Below, in pieces: positions 35,417 through 46,509 of a stretch of 64,000 bases of DNA; the first letter of the stretch is position 1, and each line of letters opens with the position of its first letter. A program made the translations under genes and the position numbers. The DNA comes from Sistotremastrum niveocremeum HHB9708 (taxonomy: Eukaryota > Basidiomycota > Agaricomycetes > Sistotremastrales > Sistotremastraceae): NCBI GenBank assembly GCA_001630475.1, contig KV419395.1, positions 1 through 64,000 on the forward strand. The letters run 5' to 3'. The notes beneath the pieces were generated by a model. The model worked only from the letters and a program-made list of their open reading frames with translations. It ran no database searches and had not been told where the DNA came from.

Positions 35417-36698
35417 TCAAAGACCAGCAAACCAATGTGCACAAGCCTCCAACGCCTCTGTCCTCTCCGGCTCCGCCCAAGGGAACATGACGAAATCATG
35501 CACTGCATCCAACCCTTGATAATAAACCACCTTCTCCCTCCCAATACTTTCCACTAACCTCGCCTCAAAGGTCTTGATCGGATCCAAAAGCCTCTCTCCC
35601 CCACCCGCAGTGATGAAAGTCTTTGGGAATCCTTCAAACAGTCCTTTTATCGATTCCTTCGGAAGCGACAGACTCGCGGGAGAGAACCATGAATCCGAAT
35701 TGACGACAGTGTCGAAGTCGAATGGAGCAGCTACAGCTTTCGCTGCGGTATCGCCTTGGGAGACGACGTAGTCCGAGTCCTTGCACGTCTCGTGAGACGT
35801 CCCAGGCCTCTCATGCGACTTCCCAAAATCAACCCAAGGTGAATGCAATATCAACCCTCCTGGAACACCCAATCCAATCGAGGGAGTTTGGATGATGTAC
35901 CTCGTAAGGTTGACAACAAGATGAGCTCCCGCCGAATCGCCCATCAGAACAATATTCTGGGGTTTAAATCCTACTTCGTCGATAAGGTATGAATATCCGG
36001 CGAGCGCATCAATGATAGATGCGGGGAATGGATTTTTAGGGTATGCTTCGAGGGTTGTTAACCGATATTCGAGCGAGAGGACTCTCTTTAAATTTGGGGA
36101 TTGGGCAGCTATGAAAGCGAGGGTCGACCGGACGATTCCTTGGGTGGGATCATTAGGTGCCGCAGACATATTCACATAGCCTCCTCCGTGGAAGAACAAT
36201 ATGACTTTCTCGTCGGCGTTGATTGGAGGTGAGGATGATAGAAGGGGTTTAGAGGGGGAGGTATGGCTCCAGTAGCCTGGGATACGGGACGCAGGAGTGA
36301 CGTTGGCTTGTAAAGCGTATTTGGCGAGATCGCCTTGGATTAACGATTCATTAATTCCTTTGATCCACACCGCGGTAGCGTTGGGCGGTATGTCAATGGC
36401 TAAAGCTCTATGGTCAGGTCCTTTCGGTAACGGTTTGCTACAGCATATCATCAGCTCATCCCACATATGATCAAGACGGAATGAAGACCTACCCAAGCAT
36501 ATGTCTCACCAGCTGAACATTGAAAGCCTTCTTCCATCCCCACGACGCCCTAGGTCTAAAAGGCTTCAACGAGAAGAACAACCATATAGGAAGCCGAATG
36601 AAGAGTCCCAGGATAGTTTTGAACATCTGGAAGCTGTATGGAGTCTCATCTGGCTCGGCAGTGGGGATTAATCCTGTTCTTGGGTCTGGGTCCGACAT
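35417..36698 (-). CDS. HSL-type alpha/beta hydrolase (esterase) 4
   Basis: Two-exon paralog. Exon 1 from ATG 36698 encodes MSDPDPRTGLIPTAEPDETP and anchor ILGLFIRLPIWLFFSL, ending RHMLG. A GTAGGT...TGTAG intron leads to KPLPKGPDHRALAIDIPPNA. Catalytic elements are FFHGGGYVNMSA, LMGDSAGAHLVVNL, and ERLLDPIKTF ... DAVHDFVMFPWAEPERT. It ends ALEACAHWFAGL at 35417. The upstream in-frame extension to 36881 lacks the family N-terminus and is excluded. It lies 229 bp from esterase 5 in tandem orientation. Confidence 0.85.
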
Positions 36699-36927
36699 TG
36701 CTTTTGACTCTGAGTCGTCGTCGCTGAAGAAGATGTGGACTGTCTCACATTGGCGCTGTCGATTGCGTCGAGCATCTGAAAGGAGATGCAGACCCTTGGC
36801 TGGGCCGGCCGGCATCGAAACCTCCCCAAGCCGACAAACCGTGAAGCGCTGATACCTGCTCGACCTAATCAGGAAAATCAAAACGCTATAGCAGTGCTAA
36901 TAATCGAATAGTCCGAGCCGACATAAT

Positions 36928-38148
36928 TTACAGCTTAACAAACCAATCTCCAATCTTATCATAAGCCTCGCTCTTCTCAGGCTGCGCCCAGTCAAAGGCA
37001 CAGAAGACGTGCACCGCGTCCTTACCCTCGTAAAATGTAACCCTTTCACCCATATCCGCCTTCATCCTTTCAACCATCGTCACAATGCCATCATACAAGA
37101 TCTCCCCTCCTCCAGCAGTAACGAATGTCTTCGGGAATCCTTCAAATATCCCCTTCGCCTTCTCAGCTGAAATATACTTCGAGCCTGGCATAAGGTAGGG
37201 GTCCGGAGAGGCGTTGACTGCTTCCCAAGAACGAGGCGCGACGAATGCTTTGGCTGCAACATACGTTTCGCGGACCATGAAATCCGACTCGAGATTCTTC
37301 TCACTCGATGTTCCGGGTCCTCGCTGAGATGTACCCATATCGGCCCACGGACATTGAGCGATGACACCACCCGGTGGCTTCAATCCGCATTCTGGGTTAC
37401 GAACGAGGTATCGAGCGAGGTTGATGGCAAGATGTCCACCCGCTGAATCGCCCATGAGGACAATATTTTCGGGTTTGAATCCGATGGTGTTGACGAGGTA
37501 TGAATATCCTGATACTGCATCGAGCAGCGCAGCAGGGAATGGATTAGATGTATCAGTCGTGAGACGATATTCGAGCGAGAGGATCCGTTTTATATTCGAA
37601 GTTTTCTTAGACACGGCAGTGAGCGTGTCCCGAGTTTGAGATTGACATGACGAGCTGGGATGAGCTGAGAGGATTCGGTAACCTCCACCGTGGAAAGCAA
37701 GAATTATTTTTTCATCGGGGGAAACGGGAGGTGAATCGCCGAGGAGGGGTTGTTTGGGCAGATGGTACCAATATGCTGGGATACGACATGTCTCCACTTT
37801 CGCGAATTTCGCAAATTCAGAAAGCTCTCCAACAATGTGAGAGGGATTGGCAGGTTCAACCCAGTTCGCTGAAACTTCAGCTGGTAATCCGCCTTTGATC
37901 GCACGATGATCGGGATCAGTAGACGGTAATCCAGAGCTGCATTTTCCTTAGCACTTCGTCCAAATCGATATCGAAGACCGAACGGACCTATTATTGAACC
38001 TCACGAGCCGAACATTATACGCTTTCCTCCAATCCCATGATTTTCTCGGCCTAAAAGGCGGCAACGAAAGAAAAAGCCATATAGGAGTCTTAATCAACGT
38101 CCTATTGATCGACACCCATAACGCATACAGCTTTTGGAGGAATGACAT
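36928..38148 (-). CDS. HSL-type alpha/beta hydrolase (esterase) 5
   Basis: The most diverged of the minus-strand paralogs. ATG 38148 gives MSFLQKLYALWVSINRTLIK, with anchor and FRPRKSWDWRKAYNVRLVR. An intron (GTTCAA...GCAG) joins it to SSGLPSTDPDHRAIKGGLPA, restoring alignment to the other copies. It lacks the MSDPDP-type N-terminal leader. Motifs are AFHGGGYRILSA, LMGDSAGGHLAINL, and the C-terminal GKDAVHVFCAFDWAQPEKS. It ends YDKIGDWFVKL at 36928. The donor GTTCAA is weaker than in its siblings, so the intron border deserves checking. Confidence 0.8.
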
Positions 38149-38799
38149 CCTCAATCTCGCTGTTGCTTCTCAGTTATTGGCGAGTGCAGCTGGTAGGAGA
38201 GGCCAAGAGAGGTCGCTGTGGGTGCCAGCTCTCGTGCCAGCTTTATCGTGATCAGGTACGGGGACATCTGATGACGGCGGCCCGCTGGGAAGTGCGGAAA
38301 TTACTTTTTCAGGAAAGCGGTAAGCCGGCGGGAGGCGGGGAAGCTCGGGAGATAAGCCGTGCCACGTGGATAGGGGAGCGGAGTTATGTCCGAAGACTCG
38401 GCATCAGCTCGGCATTCTGAATTTTCTAAGTGATTTTCGCAAGGATTTTCGTTGACTCGGGGACGTCAACGACATGGCAAGGCTAGACGATGATCCTGCC
38501 AAGAGCAAGAGCCGTATATGAGAGAAGGAGAATTTTAGCCATGAGCCCTTGAATTTGGAATTTTGGGACGGGCTCGAGCCGGCCCATCAGGCATTCAGTC
38601 TCAAAGGTAGATCAGAACCTGATTAGTCCAATACGAGGATAATGTGAAATAGAGGGACCATCATTAGAGAGGTAGTGGAAGCGGAGGTAGTTGTATGCAC
38701 CTCACAGAAGAGGAAGGTGCTGCACCTCGTTTAAAATCAACATATTTGAAGTGGCAAACCAGCACACACCGCGATGGAAGCGTCATCCACAGTTCAAAA
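38149..38799. other. Intergenic, no gene recognised
   Basis: About 650 bases between the starts/ends of esterase 5 and the two-TM protein. Open frames are short and unsupported. Confidence 0.45.
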
Positions 38800-39627
38800 T
38801 CACGAAGTCTCACCATTCTCCTCACCCTCCTCATCACCTGTACCCCTCCAAATTTGCCAAACTTTCCATTGCTCACTCCCTTCAATCTTCTCCCAAAAGC
38901 TCCACTCCCACACATCAATTGGTATATCCTTAGTTTCCTCACTCTCGTCACGAGTATGAGAGCTCCTGGATGCGGCGGCGTATGCAGCTCTTTCCAAAGC
39001 AACATCAGGAGGTGACCAGGGATGTAAAAGCGGATGGTCAATTTTTAGATCCGCCCTTTCCATCAAGAGCCTTCGTCTGTTCTCGTCGATAGGTTTGGCA
39101 TAGACAGGCTTGCCAGTCGTAGCACTGGCGACGGGATCGATGGTGTCGGAGAGAATCCATAAAGCTGGCTTGTGGAATGCTATATCATGCACAGGAAACC
39201 CGTGGCGGATGTGAGTGTAGAATTTTCCCCGAAAGAATGGCCATGAGAAGAGGTAGATGGCTATGAGAGTGGCATATGGTGCGACGTAGTTGATGGAAGT
39301 GAAGAGGTGTTCAGGGATGAATGGGAATAATGACGATATTTCTTGTTCGGCGATCCATATCCAATACGCCAGGAATAACACGCAGATGTGGACGAACAAT
39401 TCGCCTAAGAACAACCTCCTACAAAGGCAAGTCAAATTCCATACACTTTCAATCAATGAAGGAGGTGCTTACACTCTATAAGACCGCGTCGTATTCCTGA
39501 AATACGTCAGGAAAATACGACATCCATTCGTGTCGCGTTCGAGTTTCGACAGGAATGCATTGAGGGGGTTTTCTTTAGGTAGAATTTCGAAATGGACGTC
39601 GTTGGTAGGGTCAATAGAGAGTACCAT
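38800..39627 (-). CDS. Two-TM membrane protein, unknown function
   Basis: Not recognised. ATG 39627 begins MVLSIDPTNDVHFEILPKEN, and exon 1 ends NTTRSYR. A GTAAGC...TGTAG intron joins it to RLFLGELFVHICVLFLAYWI. Two hydrophobic segments follow (LGELFVHICVLFLAYWIWIA and YVAPYATLIAIYLFSWPFF), then a soluble C-terminal half with HIRHGFPVHDIAFHKPALWI, an ENRRRLLMERADL helix, and a tryptophan-rich end (DVWEWSFWEKIEGSEQW, KVWQIWRGTG). Length is about 257 residues. The W-rich tail is distinctive but does not match a family I can name. Confidence 0.65.
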
Positions 39628-40171
39628 CTCATAAGAATGAAATCACGTCGTTGACCACAGTGGGCTGGTGTTCAACTTGAAGCTTGAAGCTTGAAGCGCT
39701 GGAGACTGCTTCCGGCGTCGACACGGATAATCCCTTTCATTTTGCCTTCACTTTAGGCCAGATGACATAAACTTCCGTGTTTATGTTCAAGACCACATTG
39801 TTACCATTGACCATTGCTGATCCCGTCGGCGCTGTGTGCCTTTGGAGACCGTTCCTGATGTGGTTCCTGGACGCCGAAGACAGGTTGGAAGCAGACAAGC
39901 TCGAGGTTAGCGCTCAGGCTCATTTGCTGAGCCAGTCGAGCTGGTTTGGAAGTACCAGAGTGCAACAAAGATAAACATTGAATTCGAATAAGAACAATCT
40001 CAAGAAAGCCATCCAGTGGTATATTCAAACTTCTTTCGAAACAAGAAGAACAAAAAACAAAAACAAAAACAAAATAACAGCAGATAAGGAAACGATCAGC
40101 AAGCGTTCACTCGGCTGTGAAACTAAAGCACTCATCAACAGCAGTCCGGCAAAGGAAGGATAAAGGACTCA
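39628..40171. other. Intergenic, no gene recognised
   Basis: About 540 bases. It contains AAGCTTGAAGCTTGAAGC, a short 8-bp triplication near 39680, and an A-rich run (ACAAAAACAAAAAC type) near 40050. Confidence 0.5.
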
Positions 40172-41764
40172 CTACACCCAGTCGTCGATGGAACCGTGCT
40201 GAGCAACAGCGGCCAATGCAGGCTGATGGTTCGCAGCGGTATTGATCGATGAAAGGCGGTATGCACCGGCAGGAAGACCAACCGATACATCGGCCGTCAA
40301 TATTCCGTTCGCAGCAGCAGCATTCAGTCCCCTATATCGCATATTAGCACCCTGCTATCGAGATGTCGAATTGATACGCACTTGAAGAAGGCGAACTTGG
40401 TAGGATCAGTAGGTTCCGTTGAGTTCAACGAAGGTAACAACTCGATGACAACATGCGAGTGGCCCACGAGGACGCCATCTCCATTAACTTGAGCAGGAGC
40501 CGCATAGTAATTCTCCTGTGCATTGACGAAGTTGCCAGTTTCCAAATTCACAATCGCTAGTGAGATGGTGAATTCTTTGTTGGCGGGGACAGTGCCGAAG
40601 TTCTTGGGGAATGTGAACTTTGAGTGAGGGATCTTTGACGTTGCGAGGATACGACCCATTGGAGTGGGGTTGCAGGAACCGTCAACGATTTGTTTTCCGT
40701 TAGTGAGGGGTACGTCATTTTGGGTCAGGCAGAAGTTAATGCTGATTATGTTTCAGTGAGTAATAAATTTGAAAAGGAAGTGAAACGGGCTTACAAGTTG
40801 TTGTTCGAGGTCAGCGAGGGAACTTGGCCGGCTTCAGGGACTTCTTGACCATCCTGTTCTAGACCGGTCTGGATTACGCCAGGATCAAGATTCAAGGAAG
40901 TTTGGGGATCGTCGTTGTTATTGCCGGAGGACGTGCTATTCGACGAGGAAGAGCTTGAAGTTGACGAAGAGGAGCTGGAGCTGGTAGTGGTGCTTCCGCG
41001 GCCGTTGGAGTTATCAATGCCCTTGCCATTGTCGCTGCTAGAGGTCGTTGTGGATTTGGACGACTTTTATGATATGGGTTAGTTCGTGAATCTTGTTGGG
41101 GGAGAAATTAGCTCTCACAGTCGAAGTAGTCGTGGTGTGGACCCCGCGATCAATACTTGTCGTTGTTTTGGAGTTCTGACGTCAAACATTAATCTTCCAT
41201 TCCTTAGAAACCGACATATAGCGTACCGAATTACCAGAACCATGGTTGTCGTTATTGTTGTTATTATTTCCCTTGGATGAAGACACATCATGACCATTGT
41301 TAGAGCCAGATGAGTGTTCATTGTTGTTATTGTTAGAAGACTAGGAAGTTCGTCAGTTTCACGCGGGTTAAGGTGAGTGAACGAGCCTTACCGAATGACC
41401 AGAGGACTGCTGGGACGATGAGCCACGGTTGTTGTCGTTATTGTTGTTCTTGTTTGAAGACTGAGCTGAAATTAGGAACTGTTTGCATGGAGAGAGAAAA
41501 CGCGTACGGAATTTGAATTGCCCTTGGAATTGGACGAAGAAGTCTGGAGACCGTCATGAACTGTGACGGTCTTCGTCAAGAAATCCGTAATCGTCTTGGT
41601 TTTGGTGACCGTATTCTCATGATGCAGGTGGTGCTGGACACAATGTTCGTTAGTTCAGGACAACAAGTCTGGGACAAACGTACTCTAGCATCGAGATTGA
41701 TGTTCGCAGCTTCGACGAGCGCAATAGCTGACAAAGCAAGAGAGAGAACGAGTTGGAACTTCAT
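40172..41764 (-). CDS. Secreted Ser/Asn-rich protein with conserved C-terminal domain
   Basis: Signal peptide MKFQLVLSLALSAIALVEAA at ATG 41764, then a short exon read as HHLHHENTVTKTKTITDF. Several small exons (about 41040-41530) encode Ser/Asn-rich modules such as SSNKNNNNDNNRGSSS and SSKGNNNNNDNHGSGN that look like duplicated exons. The C-terminal half is non-repetitive: CLTQNDVPLTNGKQIVDGSC, NPTPMGRI, KFTFPKNFGTVPANKEFTIS, NFVNAQENYYAAPAQVNGDG and a final AAVAQHGSIDDWV, stop at 40172. This C-terminal domain is common in agaric secreted proteins (some mis-annotated as ribosomal protein S17); its function is unknown. Likely a cell-wall or extracellular matrix protein. Borders of the small exons are uncertain. 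Confidence 0.65.
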
Positions 41765-44203
41765 AGTTGATTTTTCAGATTTCTTCGAGAGTGGGATTTC
41801 TTCGAGAGAGTGAATGAATGACACCGGGTCAATGCAAAAGAAAGTAAAGTGCAAAGAATGACTAGCAGGTCGCACAGCAGACCGCTGAAGAATATGAGAC
41901 AAAAAACTAGGTAAGACCAAAGCCAAAAAAATGTCAGAGGAGGCCAGCGTTGGAGGTAGAGGAGAGAGGACTCACAAGGGAGATGATGGGAGTCAAGAGA
42001 AAGAGCAGAATGAACCCTTTCGTCGTCTCGACCGGCACAAGTATAATGGCTAGCTTCGGATCGGAAAGCGGATGTGGTTGCTTTCGACGGTGACGACGAT
42101 AAGGCGCAAGGCAACGGCTTCATTATCGTCAATTATCCGGTTGGTTTGCTAGAAAATCGCTGAATGTTCCTGGTTACCGCCTCATGCTGGAATATTTGGG
42201 TCCTTGATGGGTGCCTTGTGGTGACTGACATCGCGTCGTAGCGTTAATTTTTTAACGACGAGCTCAGGGAGTTGGGAAAACTTAATATCCAACCGTGCAT
42301 GTCCATGTCGGCGAGTTGATTTGGTAGCAACTCTCATCTTCATCAGCTCATTACGACGAGATAGAACGGAAATTAACCGCCCAGTCCGATAGCGGCTATC
42401 ATAGCGCAACTACGATGGCACTGGGTCCCGAACCCCTGACCGCGTTGCTTCTGGCGTCCACTGGTTCACCTCCAGACAGCTGTCTTGCCGCTTGATATAT
42501 TTCAGGTCACCAATCGACAGGAAGTCTTTCAATAAAGATATCTCCCGGAGGAAGGCCTCGTTTCAATCCTGATGTTATCCTCCTTGACTTAGCTTCTTCC
42601 GCGCTCGAGGTCCGTATTACCCTTCCTCAGTGAACCCAGTTGCATTGTCACAACTTTCGGCTCCTGGTCTCAGATTAACACAACATGGGCGTGCCGCTTA
42701 ATCTCCGTCTGGAGAGTCGGGACGAAGTAAAGTCAATTGAACTTCTTAACAAACAAATACAAGTCGTTCATCTCTCCTGTCACGACCCGAAAGGATCAAT
42801 GGCGTTCCTGGTCCGCTGATATGACCTTGGAGAGCTTGAGAAACTAAACCCAAAGACTGGCCATACTCTGGAATAACGAACGCTGGCCTGGTCATCTGGA
42901 CGAACAAAGTACCTTGAATAGCTCAACAGTTTTGATTCTACCCCCAAGTGACCTAATTTCTTTTGACAGACAAGAGTTTGAGGTACCTCTAAACCACGAG
43001 CTTGCGACGATATCAATTCTTTCGGCCCAACAGAGTCACAACTCTCGGAACATACTCCGACGCTGCTAGTTGGGCCTTTCCTTTCCCAGCCTCCAGATTT
43101 ACGCGCTCCTCAGAACGTCTGCCATGCCTCACATTCCCCTATGGCAGAATTAAACGGTGTGCCTATTCTTCTGAAGCCTGTTTTGTTGAGCTTCTAAGCT
43201 TCTAGTTCTTTACCAGCTTTTAGCCTTAGTGGCTGCTATAAATACGCATATATTGCTCACGGCATCGGCGGTGGAGCAACTCCTTCCTAACAGCTTCCGG
43301 GGAAGGCAGCACAACACATGACCTCGAGAAAAGCTTCGTGTGCCGTTTTGTTCCTAGCTCCATTTGCTTCTGGTCTACTGAGCTGGAGTCAATAGTCATG
43401 ATCCAATCGGCCAACTGCCATATGGACGGATACTGATGGTGATCAACCGAAAGGACCTCAGTTCGAATAAACGGTGTTCCTCGTTTCACTGGTTGGTTTG
43501 AATCTAGTTGAAAATTCCCTTCCTTTGAGTCATTCGGAAGCATGGTGAATTTGAGAATTTCGCGAAGTTTTCCCTAATATGTTGGAACCATCTCCTTCGG
43601 GAGGTCCGTTGAAGTTCTCACGGGAAACGTGAATGGGAAACGTGAATGAACTCCCGTTAAATCTCAACCGCTAAATCCCTTTGAGATCTCCAGAATCTAA
43701 GCCAAATACTGATACGATCAGTCGCAAGCGAGCTCGAACAACAACACTAGACTGCAATGGATTGTTTCATCTCACGGTCCGATCACAATCGAAAGTGCTA
43801 GAGTCTGGCGGAACGGACTGGAGGACAAAGCAATCGATATCAGATAATCACAATCGGTAAGCGATCCCCGAGTGCACGGACAGCTTCTCGCGAGTTTTAT
43901 TAGACTCCACAAAAGAAGATTAGCATTACACTAGATTTGTTTCCTCATCGAACCCGTGAGCTGTTTGTGCGAGCGAAGAACCGCATGGAACGAGCCATTT
44001 TCAAGGTAGACTAGGGGCAGAGCGCGCCAGAATAAGCATCTTTCGTAACCTCGACTAGCACGCATCCTGGTTAGCTCGTCCAAGCTTTGACGGCATTTGT
44101 TTCAGGGGCCTCGTCAGCTCGAGAGCATGTGATCCCATCACAGATGCGTCTACTCCGGCGCGGCAAGGAATGGAGATAACACCAATTTTGAGTCCGGAAG
44201 GTG
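41765..44203. other. Long intergenic stretch, no gene recognised
   Basis: About 2.4 kb. The longest unexplained frame is 43226-43543 on the minus strand, whose product (with VDHHQYPSIWQLADWIMTID) looks protein-like but has no partner exons. A 13-bp direct duplication, GGGAAACGTGAAT, occurs at about 43620-43646. No tRNA-like folds were noticed. Confidence 0.4.
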
Positions 44204-44210
44204 TATATAA
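44204..44210 (+). promoter_or_regulatory. TATA box of the metallothionein gene
   Basis: TATATAA (in GTGTATATAAAGGC) lies 110 bp upstream of ATG 44320, consistent with a strongly inducible promoter and an 80-90 nt leader. Confidence 0.65.
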
Positions 44211-44319
44211 AGGCTGCGTTTTGGCCACTAGAGCCCCCTCATCAGACGGTTGCCCAGTAACTTCAATTCACAAACCTATACCAAGCCTTATCACCTACCA
44301 CTTCTATCTACCTATAACA

Positions 44320-44520
44320 ATGGCCGGAGAACAACAAGGACATGGATGCAACTGTGGACAAACGTACGTCTCTTCACCTTGTGCTTTGCCTTCGTCGACG
44401 AGGCTGACAATCCCGTTTCTTCGTAGCTGTGCCTGTGCTGCTGTTCGTCGATTACTCCTTTCATCGCCCAGTGACCGAATACTGACATTTCCTTGTGGAC
44501 AGGGCCAATGCAAATGCTGA
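44320..44520 (+). CDS. Metallothionein (25 aa, three exons)
   Basis: Copper/zinc/cadmium-binding metallothionein in the cytosol. Exons 44320-44363, 44427-44442 and 44503-44520 join in frame; both introns have GT-AG ends (GTACGT; GTTCGT) and CTGAC branch sites. The product starts MAGEQQGHGCNCGQ and continues TCACAAGQCKC, giving three Cys-X-Cys pairs (CNC, CAC, CKC) in 25 residues. This is the pattern of short fungal metallothioneins, and the GQCKC end resembles agaric members. Without splicing the locus reads as an unremarkable frame. The second exon has only 16 nt. TATA at 44204-44210 supports a real promoter. An expression response to metals is expected from the family. Confidence 0.8.
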   Translation: MAGEQQGHGCNCGQTYVSSPCALPSSTRLTIPFLRSCACAAVRRLLLSSPSDRILTFPCGQGQCKC

Positions 44521-45431
44521 ACGCTGTTCCAATATCTCACCTGTAAATCCAATGAATTTTTAGTCGCCATGTAAATCAGGATATGCACGGATATACTAAG
44601 TGTTGACTCACGTTACAATGGCTCGACTGCCGCCAGAACCAAGTCGTCTCATGAGCGCGGAAATCCAGTTCAAGATATTTATGCTGAGAAAGAGATTGGG
44701 CATTCAGGCCCGATGTTCACTTAGATAGTTCCTTGGTAACGCATCTTCGGATCTTAGGGGTCGGAAAGTCGGATCTAGGGCCTCGTCATCCGGCAGGAGA
44801 CTCCGAGTTGATCTGACTATCGCGGATTTAGATGTCCACAGTTCCACTGTTCTCTTGACGTGAATATCGAGTCATCTCCGGGCCAGTGAGCCTTAGTTCG
44901 CGTTCCACGAGTGCTGGGCGGCATCTCATATGTAAGATTGCACGCCGATACTGCCCTTCAAAAACATCATGGCTATATGAGAAATTTAGGCTTCGTCGAG
45001 TGGAGGTGACCGAACAGCCTTTTAATTCCAGCTCCGGTGCCCCAACAAAAGGATGATTGATCAACTAACAGACGCGCAATTGAGGTGATCTCGTGCGATC
45101 CCGGATAAAGAAGTCGAGCAGTACGAGTAACGCAACTATCGGTATGCGGTGCTGCCAGAAAAGGAATTTTTGCTGTAAGACGCGCCTCTTCGTAATGCTT
45201 GCTGTGTATGAGCTCAGAGAGACATGCCACCCTCTGGGCTGAGTGTTTTAAAGAGTCATCCAGATACACCTTCCGCAGTCTTCCTTCGCAAACCGGCGCA
45301 GCCTCAACAAGAATGGTAAATTGTAGTAGCCAATAAAAAAAATGCGAAGAAAATGTGGTCGTCCAGTCTGGCCCATGATGAGTGTTGCCTCCTAGTCACC
45401 GTAGCCAATGACGATGGTCTGAGGGGAGCGA
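44521..45431. other. Intergenic, no gene recognised
   Basis: About 910 bases downstream of the metallothionein and before the MITE target duplication. Short frames only (for example 44973-45269 on the minus strand). Confidence 0.45.
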
Positions 45432-45439
45432 CCGATTGG

Positions 45440-46120
45440 AGGCCCCCCGATTATGTCCCTTGAACCCACATCCGGTTCTGGACCCCGATATCCGCACGTT
45501 TTTGCGGTTCAAAATCGCGCACCGTATCCGCGGATCGGATGTGGGTCCAAAATCGTGGCAAAAATATCCGCAAATCGGATGTGACATCAAAAAAATCGCT
45601 AAAATCGCCAAATATTCCCAGATGCCCGATTTTACATGTTTAGCACTTATACATGCTTCGCAGCGGCTTCTTGCATTTACCAGCAGGCCTCGGTACAATT
45701 TGGGGTGTTTATTTCTCTCGATCCAGCCGACTTATGGCTCATCCGGCCTCTCCCTTGACTGCTCCTTGGCTCACCTGCATATAGAGTACAATCTTTCTCC
45801 CCTCCATTGACCTGAATCGCTAGATAGCAGCAGAAAGAGCGGTGGAGGTTCAAAGCTCGTTGCAGTCAAATTGGCAGACTACAGAATATTTTCTGACGAT
45901 ATATAATGAACATAATATTTCAATCGAGCAATAGTTGAAGAGAATATCCGCACAGCGGATCCGACATTCTGGCTGACGTGAGCCGCTATCCGCACATTAG
46001 ATGTAACATTCTAGCCAAAAATCTCGTAGTATCCGCATATCGCATGTGACATTTTGGCCCAAATCCTCGCGATTTTATCCGCACGCGGATGTGGGTTCAG
46101 GTGGGATAATCAGGGGTCCT
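45440..46120. mobile_element. hAT-like MITE with internal subterminal repeats
   Basis: A 681-bp non-autonomous DNA element bounded by a perfect 8-bp target duplication, CCGATTGG, at 45432-45439 and 46121-46128. The terminal inverted repeats start AGGCCCCCCGATTAT (left) and AGGACCCCTGATTAT (right, reverse complement) and both continue to TGAACCCACATCCG, about 35 bp at roughly 80% identity. Inside, about seven copies of a TATCCGCA-N-CGGATGTGAC-like motif cluster near both ends, as in subterminal transposase-binding repeats of hAT elements. No transposase frame is present. The 8-bp duplication indicates the hAT superfamily. It sits between the metallothionein and PP2C genes. Confidence 0.85.
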
Positions 46121-46128
46121 CCGATTGG

Positions 46129-46509
46129 TGGAGTCGGAGTTGACGCGCCAATGATGCAGAAATCCAGGGGTCCGAATTCCGATCACCATCATACTCCCTA
46201 CCACGACAATAATCTTGCACGACAAAAGTGCCCACGTTGTCGAGCCCAGCACCTGAATTCATCGCTAATTGTACATTGTCGTAGGGCAACCGTTCCCCGC
46301 AGTAAGAATCAGGGACTCCGTGGTCAAACTCGTGTCAGGAGAAGGCGTTCACAGCCCCCATATTTGCCCACAGCCCTCGTTGTCTTGAAAAGCCCCAACA
46401 TTTTGTATCTCGTGCGTTTTAATAAATAGGCCACCCTCTTCGCATTTCTAACTTCGAGATGATCCTTGTCAGACACTTTCAACCTCAGTTCCCTCTCTTC
46501 CAACAATCA
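46129..46509. other. 5' region of the PP2C gene
   Basis: About 380 bases. An in-frame ATG at 46459 would extend the phosphatase by 17 residues. No clear TATA box was seen. Confidence 0.4.

Noticed and set aside
42421-42480. A possible tRNA-like arm (GGGTCCCGAACCCC)
   Set aside because: No matching acceptor stem, D-arm or anticodon arm could be drawn around it.
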